Assembly: GCA_034431495.1 (NCBI GenBank)
Contig: DAOUDB010000031.1
Span: 1-18,523 of the forward strand
Length of the DNA stretch: 18,523 nucleotides
Direction of reading: 5' to 3'
From: Roseilinea sp034431495
GTDB taxonomy: Bacteria > Chloroflexota > Anaerolineae > J036 > Brachytrichaceae
Part shown: positions 1 through 8,697 of the stretch, piece by piece
Layout: every line of letters begins with the position of its first letter
Numbering within the stretch: the stretch's first letter is position 1
Made by a program: the position numbers and the translations under genes
The notes under the pieces: generated by a model
The model's input: only the letters and a program-made list of their open reading frames with translations
Database searches by the model: none
What the model was told of the DNA's origin: nothing

Positions 1-353
1 GCAAACATGCCCATCGTTTGGGTGAGCTTGATTGCAACCAACAGGTCAAAGCCGATCTGGTTCAACGCGGCCGCCAAATAGTAGGGCAGCGCGGCGTAGA
101 AGTGAAAGAACGGGTAGCCCAGCCCATAGGCCGCATTGGGCATCCAGCGGGCGGGAAACTGGCCGGCGCGCAGGTTGGCGGATAACTCATATACCCGCTG
201 CAACAGAAATGGGCTGTCACCGCCGGCACGGGTGTTGAGGATGCCGGGGCCGAGCCAGATGACCGCGCTCGCCAGCGCGCTCGCCAGCGCGCAAACCAGC
301 AGCACGACCAGAACGGCGCCGACACGAGATCGATCCGAAGGTCTATTCAACAT
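1..353 (-). CDS. N-terminus of a large polytopic membrane protein (GT-C/PTPS-related type), cut by left edge
   Basis: The frame is open from an ATG at 353 to the window edge (117 codons visible) with no stop, so only the N-terminus is present. An in-frame TGA at 365-363 limits the start. Residues 12-35 form a hydrophobic helix containing a duplicated LASA stretch. After it comes a loop with G-G-D-S-P-F (44-49), then L-Q-R-V-Y-E-L and a W-x-P-N-A-A-Y-G-x-G-Y-P-F-F segment near 70-83. This pattern (one helix, an acidic residue in the first outer loop, then an aromatic G-Y-P-x-F-x-F-Y-x-P motif) is what I know from large GT-C-like or '6-pyruvoyl-tetrahydropterin synthase-related' membrane proteins of Chloroflexota. 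A role in cell-surface glycan transfer is inference. It lies 95 bp downstream of the LysM gene on the same strand and could share its transcript. The ribosome site is weak. Confidence 0.72.
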   Translation of the reverse strand, partial: MLNRPSDRSRVGAVLVVLLVCALASALASAVIWLGPGILNTRAGGDSPFLLQRVYELSANLRAGQFPARWMPNAAYGLGYPFFHFYAALPYYLAAALNQIGFDLLVAIKLTQTMGMF

Positions 354-448
354 ACCTACAGATCAAGGGATGGCGCGCACCGCGCGATGCCGGTTCGCTT
401 CACTCAACAACACGTCGGACCGACTGCTGAATGGCAGTGGCTGGCGGC

Positions 449-2023
449 TTATAGCCGGCGGCTTTGCAGGAAAAACAGGACGCCGAAGCCCACCGCGCCC
501 AGAATGATCAGCGCGCCACCGATAGTGGCCAGGACTGCCAGCAGGCTTGGACTGCCTGCGCCGTCAGAAGCGCCGGAGGAGGGCGTCGGCGTATACTCGA
601 TCACTTTGTGGGCTGCGCTGGCGTGACGGATGCCGAGCGAGAACAGCGCATTCATGCCTCCGCCAACATTGGCTGTGTCGTTAAGCGGCGTTGTCGCCAC
701 ATAGTCCGACCCGATCATGGCTGCAACGGTGTAGGCGCCCACTGCCAGTTCGGTGAAGCAATACGGCTCGCTGACGCCGTCGCTGGTGTATGTCCCTTTG
801 GATTCGCCGCCCGATGTGACGCTGAAAAGGATTCCTGGGACCAGATCTTCGCCGGGGTCGCGCGCCCCGTTGCCATCGTTGTCGAAATAGGCTTGCACAC
901 ACAGCGCACCGACAGATGGCGTCGATGTGGCGTCGCCTTCGGCAGCGGGGGGTGTCTCGGCCTGTGCCAAAGCCGCAGCCACGTCGGTTTGGGCGCCGGC
1001 AGGGTCGCCGGCGACATTGCCAGCATCCGGTCCGGCAGCCGGCGGGTCCTGTGTGGGCGCAGGCTCCTGCGCAACCGACGGCTCGATCACCAGCACTTGG
1101 CCGATAGACAGGAGATCGCTCTCCAGTTGGTTCAGCCGGCGCAGTTCGTCAACATCCTTGTTGTACTCCAGCGCAATGCCGAACAGGGTATCGCCGGCCT
1201 TGACGGTGTAGGTAATGCCACCAGTCATCTGCGGCGTCGTTGCCTCGGGTCCGCCCGTTCCGATAGCAGTCGCCTCAGCCGCCGGTGTAGCGTCAGCGGC
1301 CGGCGGGTCGGACAAGGTCTGCGCAGTCGGGGCCGGCGCAATCACCTCCAACAGCGCATCGTCCCAGAATACCTCGTTGTGGCGCACCACATCCTTCATG
1401 GTGGCATAGGTCCACACGATAACCGTGCTGGTTTTGGCCTCGACCTCGACGGTAAACTGCACGAAGGCGTCTTTGGCGTCCTGCTCGGCCGACCAGACTA
1501 CACGACCGTTGAACGGGCTGGGCTGGGTGTCGCCCTCAGCGCCGGGATCGATACCGATTTTGAGCTTGATATCGGTCGATGGGCGAGCCGAGATTGGGCT
1601 GTTGTCGTTGGTGGACCAGGACTGCCCCCACATGCTGAAGCGCAGCTTCGACCCAACTTTGACGTTACTGACCACGCGATAGATGCCGGCGGTGAACGTT
1701 CGATTCTCTGTGAAGAGCCGTTGCGCGCCGGCCCCGCTCTTCACCCGGTTCGCTTCGCCGATCTGGCCGTATGCCGGCGGGTAATTGACGCCTTGCGGGT
1801 CGGTGTCGCGGTGTGGAATGAACCATACCCGCCAGCCCTGGGGCACGTTGCACTTGCCGTCCTGGCAATTCGGATCATTGGCGAACTGCCCCTCGAAGTC
1901 CTCTTGCATCAGCACGCTGGTATTCTGAGCATCTGCCACAGGAGCCACCACCACCAGCAGCACCAATAACATGATCGCGGCGCGTGAAAGCGCCCGCACT
2001 CTCATTCTCATTGCTATATCCAT
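449..2023 (-). CDS. Membrane-anchored LysM / SdrD-B-domain surface protein
   Basis: The ATG at 2023 is chosen because GAGG lies about 9 nt upstream; the frame is open to an ATG at 2047 without such a site. Counted from 2047 (532 residues), 20-40 is a signal peptide ending V-A-D-A. About 45-235 is a beta-rich domain resembling a galactose-binding or carbohydrate-binding jelly roll, with C61 and C66 close together. About 240-278 is a Pro/Ala/Thr linker. Residues 279-322 are a clear LysM (Y-T-V-K-A-G-D-T-L then I-G-Q-V-L-V-I), which binds N-acetylglucosamine polymers. A second linker leads to an SdrD-B-like Ca-binding Ig fold at 381-475, with the acidic loop D-N-D-G-N-G-A-R-D-P-G-E at 389-400. 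Residues 502-527 are a membrane helix followed by R-R-L. There is no LPXTG, so it is probably held by the helix. A role in cell-wall attachment is inferred. Confidence 0.86.
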   Translation of the reverse strand: MDIAMRMRVRALSRAAIMLLVLLVVVAPVADAQNTSVLMQEDFEGQFANDPNCQDGKCNVPQGWRVWFIPHRDTDPQGVNYPPAYGQIGEANRVKSGAGAQRLFTENRTFTAGIYRVVSNVKVGSKLRFSMWGQSWSTNDNSPISARPSTDIKLKIGIDPGAEGDTQPSPFNGRVVWSAEQDAKDAFVQFTVEVEAKTSTVIVWTYATMKDVVRHNEVFWDDALLEVIAPAPTAQTLSDPPAADATPAAEATAIGTGGPEATTPQMTGGITYTVKAGDTLFGIALEYNKDVDELRRLNQLESDLLSIGQVLVIEPSVAQEPAPTQDPPAAGPDAGNVAGDPAGAQTDVAAALAQAETPPAAEGDATSTPSVGALCVQAYFDNDGNGARDPGEDLVPGILFSVTSGGESKGTYTSDGVSEPYCFTELAVGAYTVAAMIGSDYVATTPLNDTANVGGGMNALFSLGIRHASAAHKVIEYTPTPSSGASDGAGSPSLLAVLATIGGALIILGAVGFGVLFFLQSRRL

Positions 2024-2099
2024 GCTACGATGCCTCGCGGGTCTCAAAAGCGTTCAACAGGTCTCTGCGGACATCGTTCGAATCGTTCAAGATGGCACC

Positions 2100-2108
2100 A
2101 TGATAGCA
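2100..2108 (-). promoter_or_regulatory. Candidate extended -10 for the LysM gene
   Basis: Read on the minus strand this is TGC followed by TATCAT, five of six matches to the sigma-70 -10 box plus the extended TG. It lies about 77 nt upstream of the ATG at 2023. I see no good -35 at 16-18 nt. Other upstream regions in the window carry similar boxes, which is the main support. Confidence 0.3.
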
Positions 2109-2285
2109 GCCTTCGGACACAAGAGGCCGGTCGCGACTCTCTCTGGCACGCCGAGGCTGGTGCGCGTGAGCATCCTCGCATGCCGCACGCCTTTATGATG
2201 GGGTCCATCTGCCGAGGCGCACCCGGCCTGCAGATGGCACAGGCCGAAGTGGCGATATCTGACATAGTTTTATGGAGCAAACCCG

Positions 2286-3230
2286 ATGAAAGCGATGACA
2301 AAACTGGAGCGATTCAATGCAGCCGTTCGCGGCGACGATCTCGACCGGCTGCCGGTATGCATGTGGGTGCACTTTGCCAGCGAGCATTACTCTGGTGAAG
2401 AAACCGCCCGGCTGCATGTCAACTTCTTCAGGACATACGACTGGGATTTCATGAAGACGATGAACGACTATCGCCTGCCGTTGCCCGGCGTGCCCAACGT
2501 GACGACCCGCGAGCACTTACTGGCGTTCAAGCCGCTGCCGATGGATCATCCCACATACGCCAATCAACTGGCCTGTCTGCGCCGCATTCGCGCAGAAATC
2601 GGGCCGGACGTGGCGATCCTGGACACGCTGTTCGACCCGCTGCAAACGCTGGTGCGCGGCACAGGCCGGCAGGTGCGCGACCTGGTGCTGAGCAACCCGG
2701 AGGCCGGCCACGTTGCGCTGGAGGCGGTTACGCAGACGCTGATTGCGTACATTGCTCAGTTGCGCAAGCTGGGGATCAACGGCATCTTTTACTCGGTCAA
2801 TGGCGCCGTTGACCCGGCCAATGGCGGCCTGACCGAAGCGCAATACGCCGAATTTGCCGCGCCTTATGACCAGCGTGTGTTACAAGCGGCAGCGGGCATG
2901 ACCCGCGTTGCACACGTGCATGGCTTCAATCTGCGCTTCGACCGCTGCCTATCTTATCCGGTCGAGATATTCAGTTGGTCGCATCTGGCGTCGCCGCCGT
3001 CTTTTTCAGAGGCTCGCCAGATGACTTCGGCCGCGCTGTTGGGCGGCATGGACGAGACGAAGATCGCCTATCAGTCGGTGGACGATATCAAGGCGGATAT
3101 CACGCGCTCGGTGGAGGAAGCCGGGCCGCGCAAGCTGTTGATCGGGCCAGGTTGCACGGTGCCACCGGATACGCCCTACCGGCTGTTGAAGGCCGCCGGC
3201 GACACGGTACGAAACTTGCGCCTGGGCTAG
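2286..3230 (+). CDS. Uroporphyrinogen decarboxylase superfamily protein (MtaA-like methyltransferase type, not HemE)
   Basis: The 314-residue protein starts at ATG 2286 with GGAG 8 nt upstream (2274-2277). The N-terminus M-T-K-L-E-R-F-N-A-A-V-R-G with D-R-L-P-V is typical of URO-D superfamily proteins related to the corrinoid methyltransferases MtaA/CmuA. The HemE N-terminal R-Q-A-G-R signature is absent. Near 209-215 it has A-H-V-H-G-F-N, and near 285-296 L-I-G-P-G-C-T-V-P-P-D-T. In MtaA-type enzymes a His-x-Cys plus a later Cys bind zinc; here the pair would be H210-x-H212 with C290. A methyl-transfer or related role is therefore more likely than haem synthesis, but the substrate is unknown and no corrinoid protein gene is visible. 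It diverges from the LysM gene and converges on the permease. Confidence 0.85.
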   Translation: MKAMTKLERFNAAVRGDDLDRLPVCMWVHFASEHYSGEETARLHVNFFRTYDWDFMKTMNDYRLPLPGVPNVTTREHLLAFKPLPMDHPTYANQLACLRRIRAEIGPDVAILDTLFDPLQTLVRGTGRQVRDLVLSNPEAGHVALEAVTQTLIAYIAQLRKLGINGIFYSVNGAVDPANGGLTEAQYAEFAAPYDQRVLQAAAGMTRVAHVHGFNLRFDRCLSYPVEIFSWSHLASPPSFSEARQMTSAALLGGMDETKIAYQSVDDIKADITRSVEEAGPRKLLIGPGCTVPPDTPYRLLKAAGDTVRNLRLG

Positions 3231-3265
3231 GCTCATACGGGCGAGCGGCTGCTTGTAGGGGCGAA

Positions 3266-3290
3266 TAGGGGCGAGCGCTGCTCGCCCCTA
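3266..3290. terminator. Perfect 11-bp inverted repeat between convergent genes
   Basis: Left arm 3266-3276 (TAGGGGCGAGC) pairs exactly with right arm 3280-3290 around the loop GCT. It lies 35 bp past the URO-D stop and 28 bp past the permease stop, where a bidirectional terminator would be expected. There is no T-tract on either side. The left arm's TAGGGGCGA is also present as a direct copy at 3256-3264, which hints at a dispersed palindromic (REP-like) element rather than a dedicated terminator. Confidence 0.6.
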
Positions 3291-3318
3291 CTGTCCATGT
3301 TGAGGCCGGCGCGAGGCG

Positions 3319-4755
3319 CTAACCGTTCAGGTTCTCGCGCTCCTGCACGCCAAACAGCCGGGGCGGCAGGACGACAAACAAGAGGTTGAGCAGGATGCCG
3401 GCGATGGCGGCAAACACGATGGCCGGGATCCCGTTGGGGAAGATAACCGGAATCTGGAAAGGGAACAGGCCGTTGGGCAGCGCCATCGACCCGCCGATGC
3501 CGGTGACCAGAATGATCGCCCCAATAGCCAGGTTGCGCGGCTCGAAGAGATTGACCTTCTCGGACTGGATGAGCGCCACGCCCTGCATACCGATTACGCC
3601 GAAGAGGTAGATTGCCAGTCCGCCGGTGACGGCGACCGGAATGGTGCCGATCAACGCAGCCAGCTTGCCAATGAAGGCAAGGGCAATCGCAATCAGGCCG
3701 GCCACGGCCAGCACCCACGACGAGTAGTTGCGCGTGATGGCCATCAGGCTATTGTTCTCGCCGTAGTTGGTGCCGGCTGCGCCACCCAGTGCGCCGGCCA
3801 CCACATCCTGCACACCGTCGGCTACCAGGTTCAGACCGATCAGCTTCTTGATCTCCATTGGGGCGCGGCCCAGTTGTTTGGCCAGCGCGTCGATGTACAG
3901 GCTCATCTGGTACAGGTGAGCCGTGCTCTCTGGGATGGTGGCGATGGCGATCAGCGCAATGCTGACCACGATCGACCACGCGCGGGGATCCTCGAAGGCC
4001 GGCAGAGTCACGCGGGGGGCGGCAATCCACTCGGCAGTGAGCACCTGATCGAAATTCACCAGCCCGAACGGGATGGACACCACATACCCGACAACAGCGC
4101 CCAGCAGAATGGGCAACATGCCGAGCAGGCCACGATTCTGCAAGTACACCGAGAACGCAACGGTGGCAACCAGGGTGATGAATGCCACAAGCCAGGGGAT
4201 GCCGGCCATGCCTTCGGGCAGGGGGTTGCTCTGGTTGAAGACCGGCCCGCCGCTGGCGGCGTTATTGAGCGCGGCGCCGGCCAGCGCAATGCCGATCACC
4301 ACCGCCACGCTGCCGGTGATGATGGGCGGCAGCACCCTGTCGAGCGCGGCCTTGCCGACCCGCATGATGAGCAAGCCGATCAGAATCTCGACCACGGCCG
4401 TGCCGAGGATGCCGACCTGAACCAGTCTCACGCCCTCGCCGCAGTAGTTCAGGACGGGGTTGTTGAAGCAATCCGGCGCGAACAGGCTCATCGCGCTGAT
4501 AACCACGGCAATGTAGCTGAAGCTGGACCCGTAGTACAGCGGGATGCGGCCGCGGGACACCAGCAGCGCCAGCACTGTGCCGAGGCCGCTGGTGAGCAAT
4601 GTGGCGCCCACATCGAATTTGGTGAGGATAGCAACAAGCACCGTCGCCGGGAACATCGTCAGAACCTGCTGGAACCCCAGACTGAGCATTGCGCCGGCCG
4701 GCGGCCTGTCCAGCGGCATATAGCCTTGTACTTTGGTCTCCTGTTGAATGGCCAT
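3319..4755 (-). CDS. NCS2-family nucleobase permease (uracil/xanthine type)
   Basis: This 478-residue polytopic inner-membrane protein has the usual NCS2 length. It should import a nucleobase (uracil, xanthine or a related purine) with protons. Visible family features are Y-G-S-S-F-S-Y near 75-81, E276-x-x-x-H280 in I-P-E-S-T-A-H (equivalent to UraA Glu241 and His245), and T-N-Y-G-E-N near 329-334 followed by M-A-I-T-R, where E333 matches UraA Glu290. Substrate choice cannot be read with confidence. The ATG at 4755 has GGA about 7 nt upstream. The gene stands alone, converging with the URO-D gene, and no purine catabolism genes are in view. The leader just upstream carries a 14-bp imperfect tandem repeat. 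Confidence 0.9.
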   Translation of the reverse strand: MAIQQETKVQGYMPLDRPPAGAMLSLGFQQVLTMFPATVLVAILTKFDVGATLLTSGLGTVLALLVSRGRIPLYYGSSFSYIAVVISAMSLFAPDCFNNPVLNYCGEGVRLVQVGILGTAVVEILIGLLIMRVGKAALDRVLPPIITGSVAVVIGIALAGAALNNAASGGPVFNQSNPLPEGMAGIPWLVAFITLVATVAFSVYLQNRGLLGMLPILLGAVVGYVVSIPFGLVNFDQVLTAEWIAAPRVTLPAFEDPRAWSIVVSIALIAIATIPESTAHLYQMSLYIDALAKQLGRAPMEIKKLIGLNLVADGVQDVVAGALGGAAGTNYGENNSLMAITRNYSSWVLAVAGLIAIALAFIGKLAALIGTIPVAVTGGLAIYLFGVIGMQGVALIQSEKVNLFEPRNLAIGAIILVTGIGGSMALPNGLFPFQIPVIFPNGIPAIVFAAIAGILLNLLFVVLPPRLFGVQERENLNG

Positions 4756-5149
4756 GTGTGATTCCGTGAATGTGATTGCGTGTCTGAATGAAAACTCGAA
4801 CGTCTCGCAGCGGAATGGATTGGCGCCGTAACATGTGTCAAAGTCTGTCTGTGTTCACCTCCTGAGATCACGGAGCAAGCCGGTTCGGATTTCGTCCGCA
4901 CGCGATCCCAGCCGATGCAGACGCGTCATGGCGAAGCAGCAGGGCCGGTGGGCAAATTGCGCCAAGTATATCGATTTCGATGAAAAGCAGAGGTGCAGCT
5001 GTCGATCCTTCGCCGCGCGTGTGGTAACATCCGCGCGCGCGACGCAGCGGACTTTGTCCACGATGAGCGCAGCGCCCATCAACGCAGGATCGGCGTCAAC
5101 TTGTGGCGTCCTGCGCGCGGCCGGCGATTGCGCCACAAAGCAGGGATTC
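4756..5149. other. 394-bp gene-free divergent region between permease and moxR
   Basis: No convincing gene is present, although frames stay open here. Next to the permease ATG is a tandem 14-bp imperfect repeat (4757-4784, TGTGATTCCGTG then TGTGATTGCGTG, 11 of 12 matching). On the minus strand TTGACA occurs at 4841-4836, but no good -10 follows at 16-18 nt. On the plus strand an extended -10 candidate is noted separately at 5022-5030. I looked for a purine riboswitch core upstream of the permease and did not find one. Confidence 0.5.
5022..5030 (+). promoter_or_regulatory. Candidate extended -10 for the moxR-DUF58 unit
   Basis: TGG followed by TAACAT fits an extended -10 (four of six -10 matches plus TGn). 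It would give a leader of about 110 nt before the moxR ATG at 5150. There is no clear -35. The same TGGTAnnnT shape recurs upstream of two other genes in this window. Confidence 0.28.
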
Positions 5150-6088
<939 letters not shown>

Positions 6089-6100
<12 letters not shown>

Positions 6101-6143
6101 ACCCGGTGAACCCGGTGACAGGATGACACGGTGACAGGGTGAC
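6089..6143 (+). repeat. Seven tandem GTGA-type 8-9-mers spanning the moxR stop and DUF58 start
   Basis: Units are GTGACCCG, GTGAACCCG twice, GTGACAGG, ATGACACG, GTGACAGG, and a final GTGAC. The moxR stop TGA (6098-6100) lies in unit 2 and the DUF58 start GTG (6139) opens unit 7. The ATG or GTG that begins units 3-6 runs into a TGA within a few codons, so only the last unit opens a long frame. Confidence 0.9.
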
Positions 6144-7407
6144 TCGCTATCGCGTCATCTGGCTACTATTCCTCGTGACGGCGGTCGGCGCGCTGAGCAG
6201 TGGACGCTCGTTGTGGTGGAGCTTTGCCGGCGCGCTGTTCACACTGATCGTCATCTCGGTGGCATGGGCGTGGGTCTCGGTCAACTGGCTGCGCCTGCGC
6301 CGCCGCACGTTGACCCGCGCCGCGCAGGCCGGCCAGATACTCGAAGAAGAGTTCATCCTCTACAACCTCAGCCGCATTCCCAAGTTGTGGCTCGAAGTGC
6401 GCGACCACTCCACATTGCCCGGCCATGCAGCCAGCCGGGTGACGGGACTGATCGGCGCCAGACAGTGGCGCGGCTGGCGCACACACACGCTGTGCCGCGA
6501 GCGCGGCCGCTATAACCTGGGCCCCATCGTGGTGCGCAGCGGCGACCCGCTTGGCATCTACCAGATGGAGCGCGCCATCCATCGCGTGCACAGCATCCTG
6601 GTGTACCCCGCGACCGAGAACTTCCGCGAGTTCCCCCTGCCGACAGGCCAACTGCCCGGCGGCGACACCCTGCGCCGGCGCACCCACTACGTCACCACCA
6701 ACGCCGCCGGCGTGCGCGATTACATGAACGGTGATGGCATCAACCGCATCCACTGGCCGATCACCATGAAACGCAATCGGCTGACCGTCAAGGAGTTCGA
6801 GCTGGATCCCATGTCCGATTTATGGATTCTGCTCGATCTGCATCGTGAGGCGCATATCACGGCGGATGCGCCGGCGCATGCGCCTGACTCTGCGCAGCCC
6901 TTCACCCTGCCGCCTGCCACAGAAGAGTATGCGATCTCCATCGCGGCGTCGATCACGCAGCACTTCCTGCGCCAGGAGCGGGCTGTGGGATTGATCGCAT
7001 ACAGCCGGCGGCGCGAAGCCCTGGCCAGCGACCGCGGCGAGCGCCAATACGGCAAGTTGATGGAAATATTGAGCGTGCTGCGCGCCGAAGGCGACGTGCC
7101 CTTCAACCGCGTGCTGCGCGCCGAAAGCCCCTCGTTGTCGCGCGGCTCGACTGTGATTGCCATCTCGCCATCGACCGACCTGAGCTGGACAGGCGTGGCG
7201 CAGCACATGACGCGCGCCGGCCTGCGCATGGTGGCCATCGTCATCGATGCGCAAAGTTTCGGGGGAACTGAGCCGTGCGCACCCGTCGTTGGCGCGCTCA
7301 CCGAGGCCGGCGCCATCGTGCGGATCGTGCACAGGGATGAGTCGCTGGCGAGCGCCATCCAGCAGCCCCCGTCACAACAGCGTGGACACAGTCCGCCGGC
7401 CCGCTGA
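6139..7407 (+). CDS. DUF58-domain membrane protein, MoxR partner
   Basis: The 422-residue protein starts at GTG 6139; an in-frame TGA at 6124-6126 excludes a longer form. Two N-terminal membrane helices (about 5-22 and 27-50) are followed by a beta-rich region, then the DUF58 core near 190-220: R-D-Y-M-N-G-D-G, I-H-W-P, and K-E-F-E. The following region (225-400) resembles a degenerate VWA fold, starting D-L-W-I-L-L-D-L-H where a MIDAS D-x-S-x-S would be; I do not see a full MIDAS. DUF58 proteins are usually encoded next to MoxR and may be its targets or adaptors at the membrane; their biochemistry is poorly known. Initiation probably depends on coupling to moxR, because the only Shine-Dalgarno-like bases are in the tandem repeat. 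Its last 36 bp overlap the convergent membrane gene. Confidence 0.88.
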   Translation: MTRYRVIWLLFLVTAVGALSSGRSLWWSFAGALFTLIVISVAWAWVSVNWLRLRRRTLTRAAQAGQILEEEFILYNLSRIPKLWLEVRDHSTLPGHAASRVTGLIGARQWRGWRTHTLCRERGRYNLGPIVVRSGDPLGIYQMERAIHRVHSILVYPATENFREFPLPTGQLPGGDTLRRRTHYVTTNAAGVRDYMNGDGINRIHWPITMKRNRLTVKEFELDPMSDLWILLDLHREAHITADAPAHAPDSAQPFTLPPATEEYAISIAASITQHFLRQERAVGLIAYSRRREALASDRGERQYGKLMEILSVLRAEGDVPFNRVLRAESPSLSRGSTVIAISPSTDLSWTGVAQHMTRAGLRMVAIVIDAQSFGGTEPCAPVVGALTEAGAIVRIVHRDESLASAIQQPPSQQRGHSPPAR

Positions 7408-8541
7408 GCCGGACAACCCGGCCTGCGCGGACACAGTCCGCCTTGCCCTGCTTTGGCTGAGCAGCGCCAGGTACTGGCGCGCGTCATAGACCGTGGCGAA
7501 AGCGGCAAACACCATCATCACCAGGCTCGAACCGGCGACGAACACCAGTTGGCTGACCGGATACGGCCAGAACGAGCCGGCTGTCCGCACCAGCCAGGCC
7601 ACCAGTGCCCCCTGCGCGACAGTCAGCGGCGCGATCACAAACAACACAGACACGCCGAAGACAGCCAGGCGCACCAGCCAGGCGTGCGTGACCACTGCAC
7701 CAAAACGGCGCACGCCAATACGCAGGCACGCCAACATTGCGCGCGCGAATCCCCCGCTGGCCGACCCCATGATCGCGGCAAAGCGCATCCTCAACAGCGC
7801 ATCCACCACAATGATCGAGACGATGCCGGCAAGTCCAACCAGCCACGCGCTTGAGATGGCACGGCCGCCATAGTGTTGGGCCAGCCACGTGTACCCTGAC
7901 GCGGAGCGCCGTATGAGCACGCGTGCATAGTTGAGTAGTTCGGAGAACGGAGAGCCAGCGTCGGGGATCAGCGCGCCGATCGAGCGGACTGTGATGGCGT
8001 AGGAGATGCCGGCCACGTCAAAGCTAATGCGGCCGAGGTTGCTCGAATCGACCTGCAGCTCGCGCAGCCATACTGTGAGCGCCGCGATGCCGGCCAGAAT
8101 CAGCGCGCCATAGAGAGCGGCGGCGAGCAACAACGCCGGCCAGCGTTCCAGCGCCGCGCGACACGCTGCGCCCAGCGAGATACGACATCCCGTGCCGTGA
8201 TTCAGCGCGATCCAGGTCACGCCACCGCGCGCCAGCGCCAGCGTGAAGGCGCCGCACACCGCCTGCGCCAGATACTGTGCCTGGAGATGGTTGAAGAAAG
8301 AGGAGAAGAAACTGCCGGTGCGGGCGTAGCTTTCAAACGTGAGCGCTGTGTTGAGCAGTTGTCCCACAATGCCTGCGCCGGCAAAACCCAACAGCGCCAG
8401 TGTCAGGATTGGGCCGGAGTGAGCAGACAGGATGGCAAGCGATTCGCTCCACAGGCTAACCACACTGCCGGCAGCGCGCTTGTGTTCGATTGGCGCGGCA
8501 TACTCCACGACATCCAGTGGCCGGCCCGCTATCTCTTGCAT
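7372..8541 (-). CDS. Six-helix membrane protein of unknown function
   Basis: I chose the ATG at 8541 because AGGAG lies 8 nt upstream; the frame is open to 8625 but that extension is basic and low in hydrophobicity. The 389-residue product has about six membrane segments (near 44-66, 91-113, 135-157, 230-258, 281-312, 331-352), ending in V-Y-D-A-R-Q-Y-L. That layout recalls DUF4013-like or glycerophosphodiesterase-associated membrane domains, but I cannot assign a family. The C-terminal 25 residues are low-complexity, with R-R-T-V-S twice, encoded by a 14-bp direct repeat. It converges on the moxR-DUF58 operon and overlaps DUF58 by 36 bp. Membrane proteins commonly accompany MoxR-DUF58 sets, but this one is on the opposite strand, so a functional link is only a guess. 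Confidence 0.75.
   Translation of the reverse strand: MQEIAGRPLDVVEYAAPIEHKRAAGSVVSLWSESLAILSAHSGPILTLALLGFAGAGIVGQLLNTALTFESYARTGSFFSSFFNHLQAQYLAQAVCGAFTLALARGGVTWIALNHGTGCRISLGAACRAALERWPALLLAAALYGALILAGIAALTVWLRELQVDSSNLGRISFDVAGISYAITVRSIGALIPDAGSPFSELLNYARVLIRRSASGYTWLAQHYGGRAISSAWLVGLAGIVSIIVVDALLRMRFAAIMGSASGGFARAMLACLRIGVRRFGAVVTHAWLVRLAVFGVSVLFVIAPLTVAQGALVAWLVRTAGSFWPYPVSQLVFVAGSSLVMMVFAAFATVYDARQYLALLSQSRARRTVSAQAGLSGSAGRRTVSTLL
7382..7442. repeat. 14-bp direct repeat, each copy a small hairpin, between convergent genes
   Basis: GGACACAGTCCGCC occurs at 7384-7397 and 7429-7442, 45 bp apart. Each copy contains GGAC-ACA-GTCC, with a stem of 6 bp in the second copy (GCGGAC/GTCCGC) and 6 bp with a G-U pair in the first. 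They sit at the overlapping 3' ends of DUF58 and the membrane gene. They may impede transcription from both sides, but no T-tract is present. Confidence 0.6.
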
Positions 8542-8651
8542 CCCTCGCGCTCCTGTCCAGAATCTTGCTGCACGAGGCCGGCGCGCATTCTTCGCCCTTG
8601 AATCGTCACACCACCCGGCCTGCAAGCCTTAACCTTCAACCCAGGTCAGCG

Positions 8652-8660
8652 ATTCTACCA
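8652..8660 (-). promoter_or_regulatory. Candidate extended -10 for the six-helix membrane gene
   Basis: Minus-strand TGG followed by TAGAAT matches five of six -10 positions plus the extended TGn. It lies 110 nt upstream of the ATG at 8541 in the 156-bp gap after the SdrD-B gene. The -35 position is GC-rich and not consensus. Confidence 0.4.
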
Positions 8661-8697
8661 GCGCGCCCGGGCAAGCCGGGGGTTCACCACGCACCGC

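Noticed and set aside
464..1969. Long plus-strand open frame of about 500 codons opposite the LysM gene
   Set aside because: It is antisense to a gene with clear LysM and SdrD-B motifs, and its translation is rich in Arg, Gly, Cys and His with no domain.
3874..4761. Long plus-strand open frame opposite the permease
   Set aside because: Its product is rich in His, Gln and Asp, as expected of the complement of hydrophobic membrane codons; the NCS2 frame is certain.
4760..4900. Purine riboswitch or sigma-70 promoter for the permease
   Set aside because: No purine aptamer core is seen. TTGACA at 4841-4836 has no acceptable -10 at normal spacing.
8642..8690. Terminator CCCGG...CCGGG downstream of the SdrD-B gene
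   Set aside because: The stem is only 5 bp and no T-tract follows.
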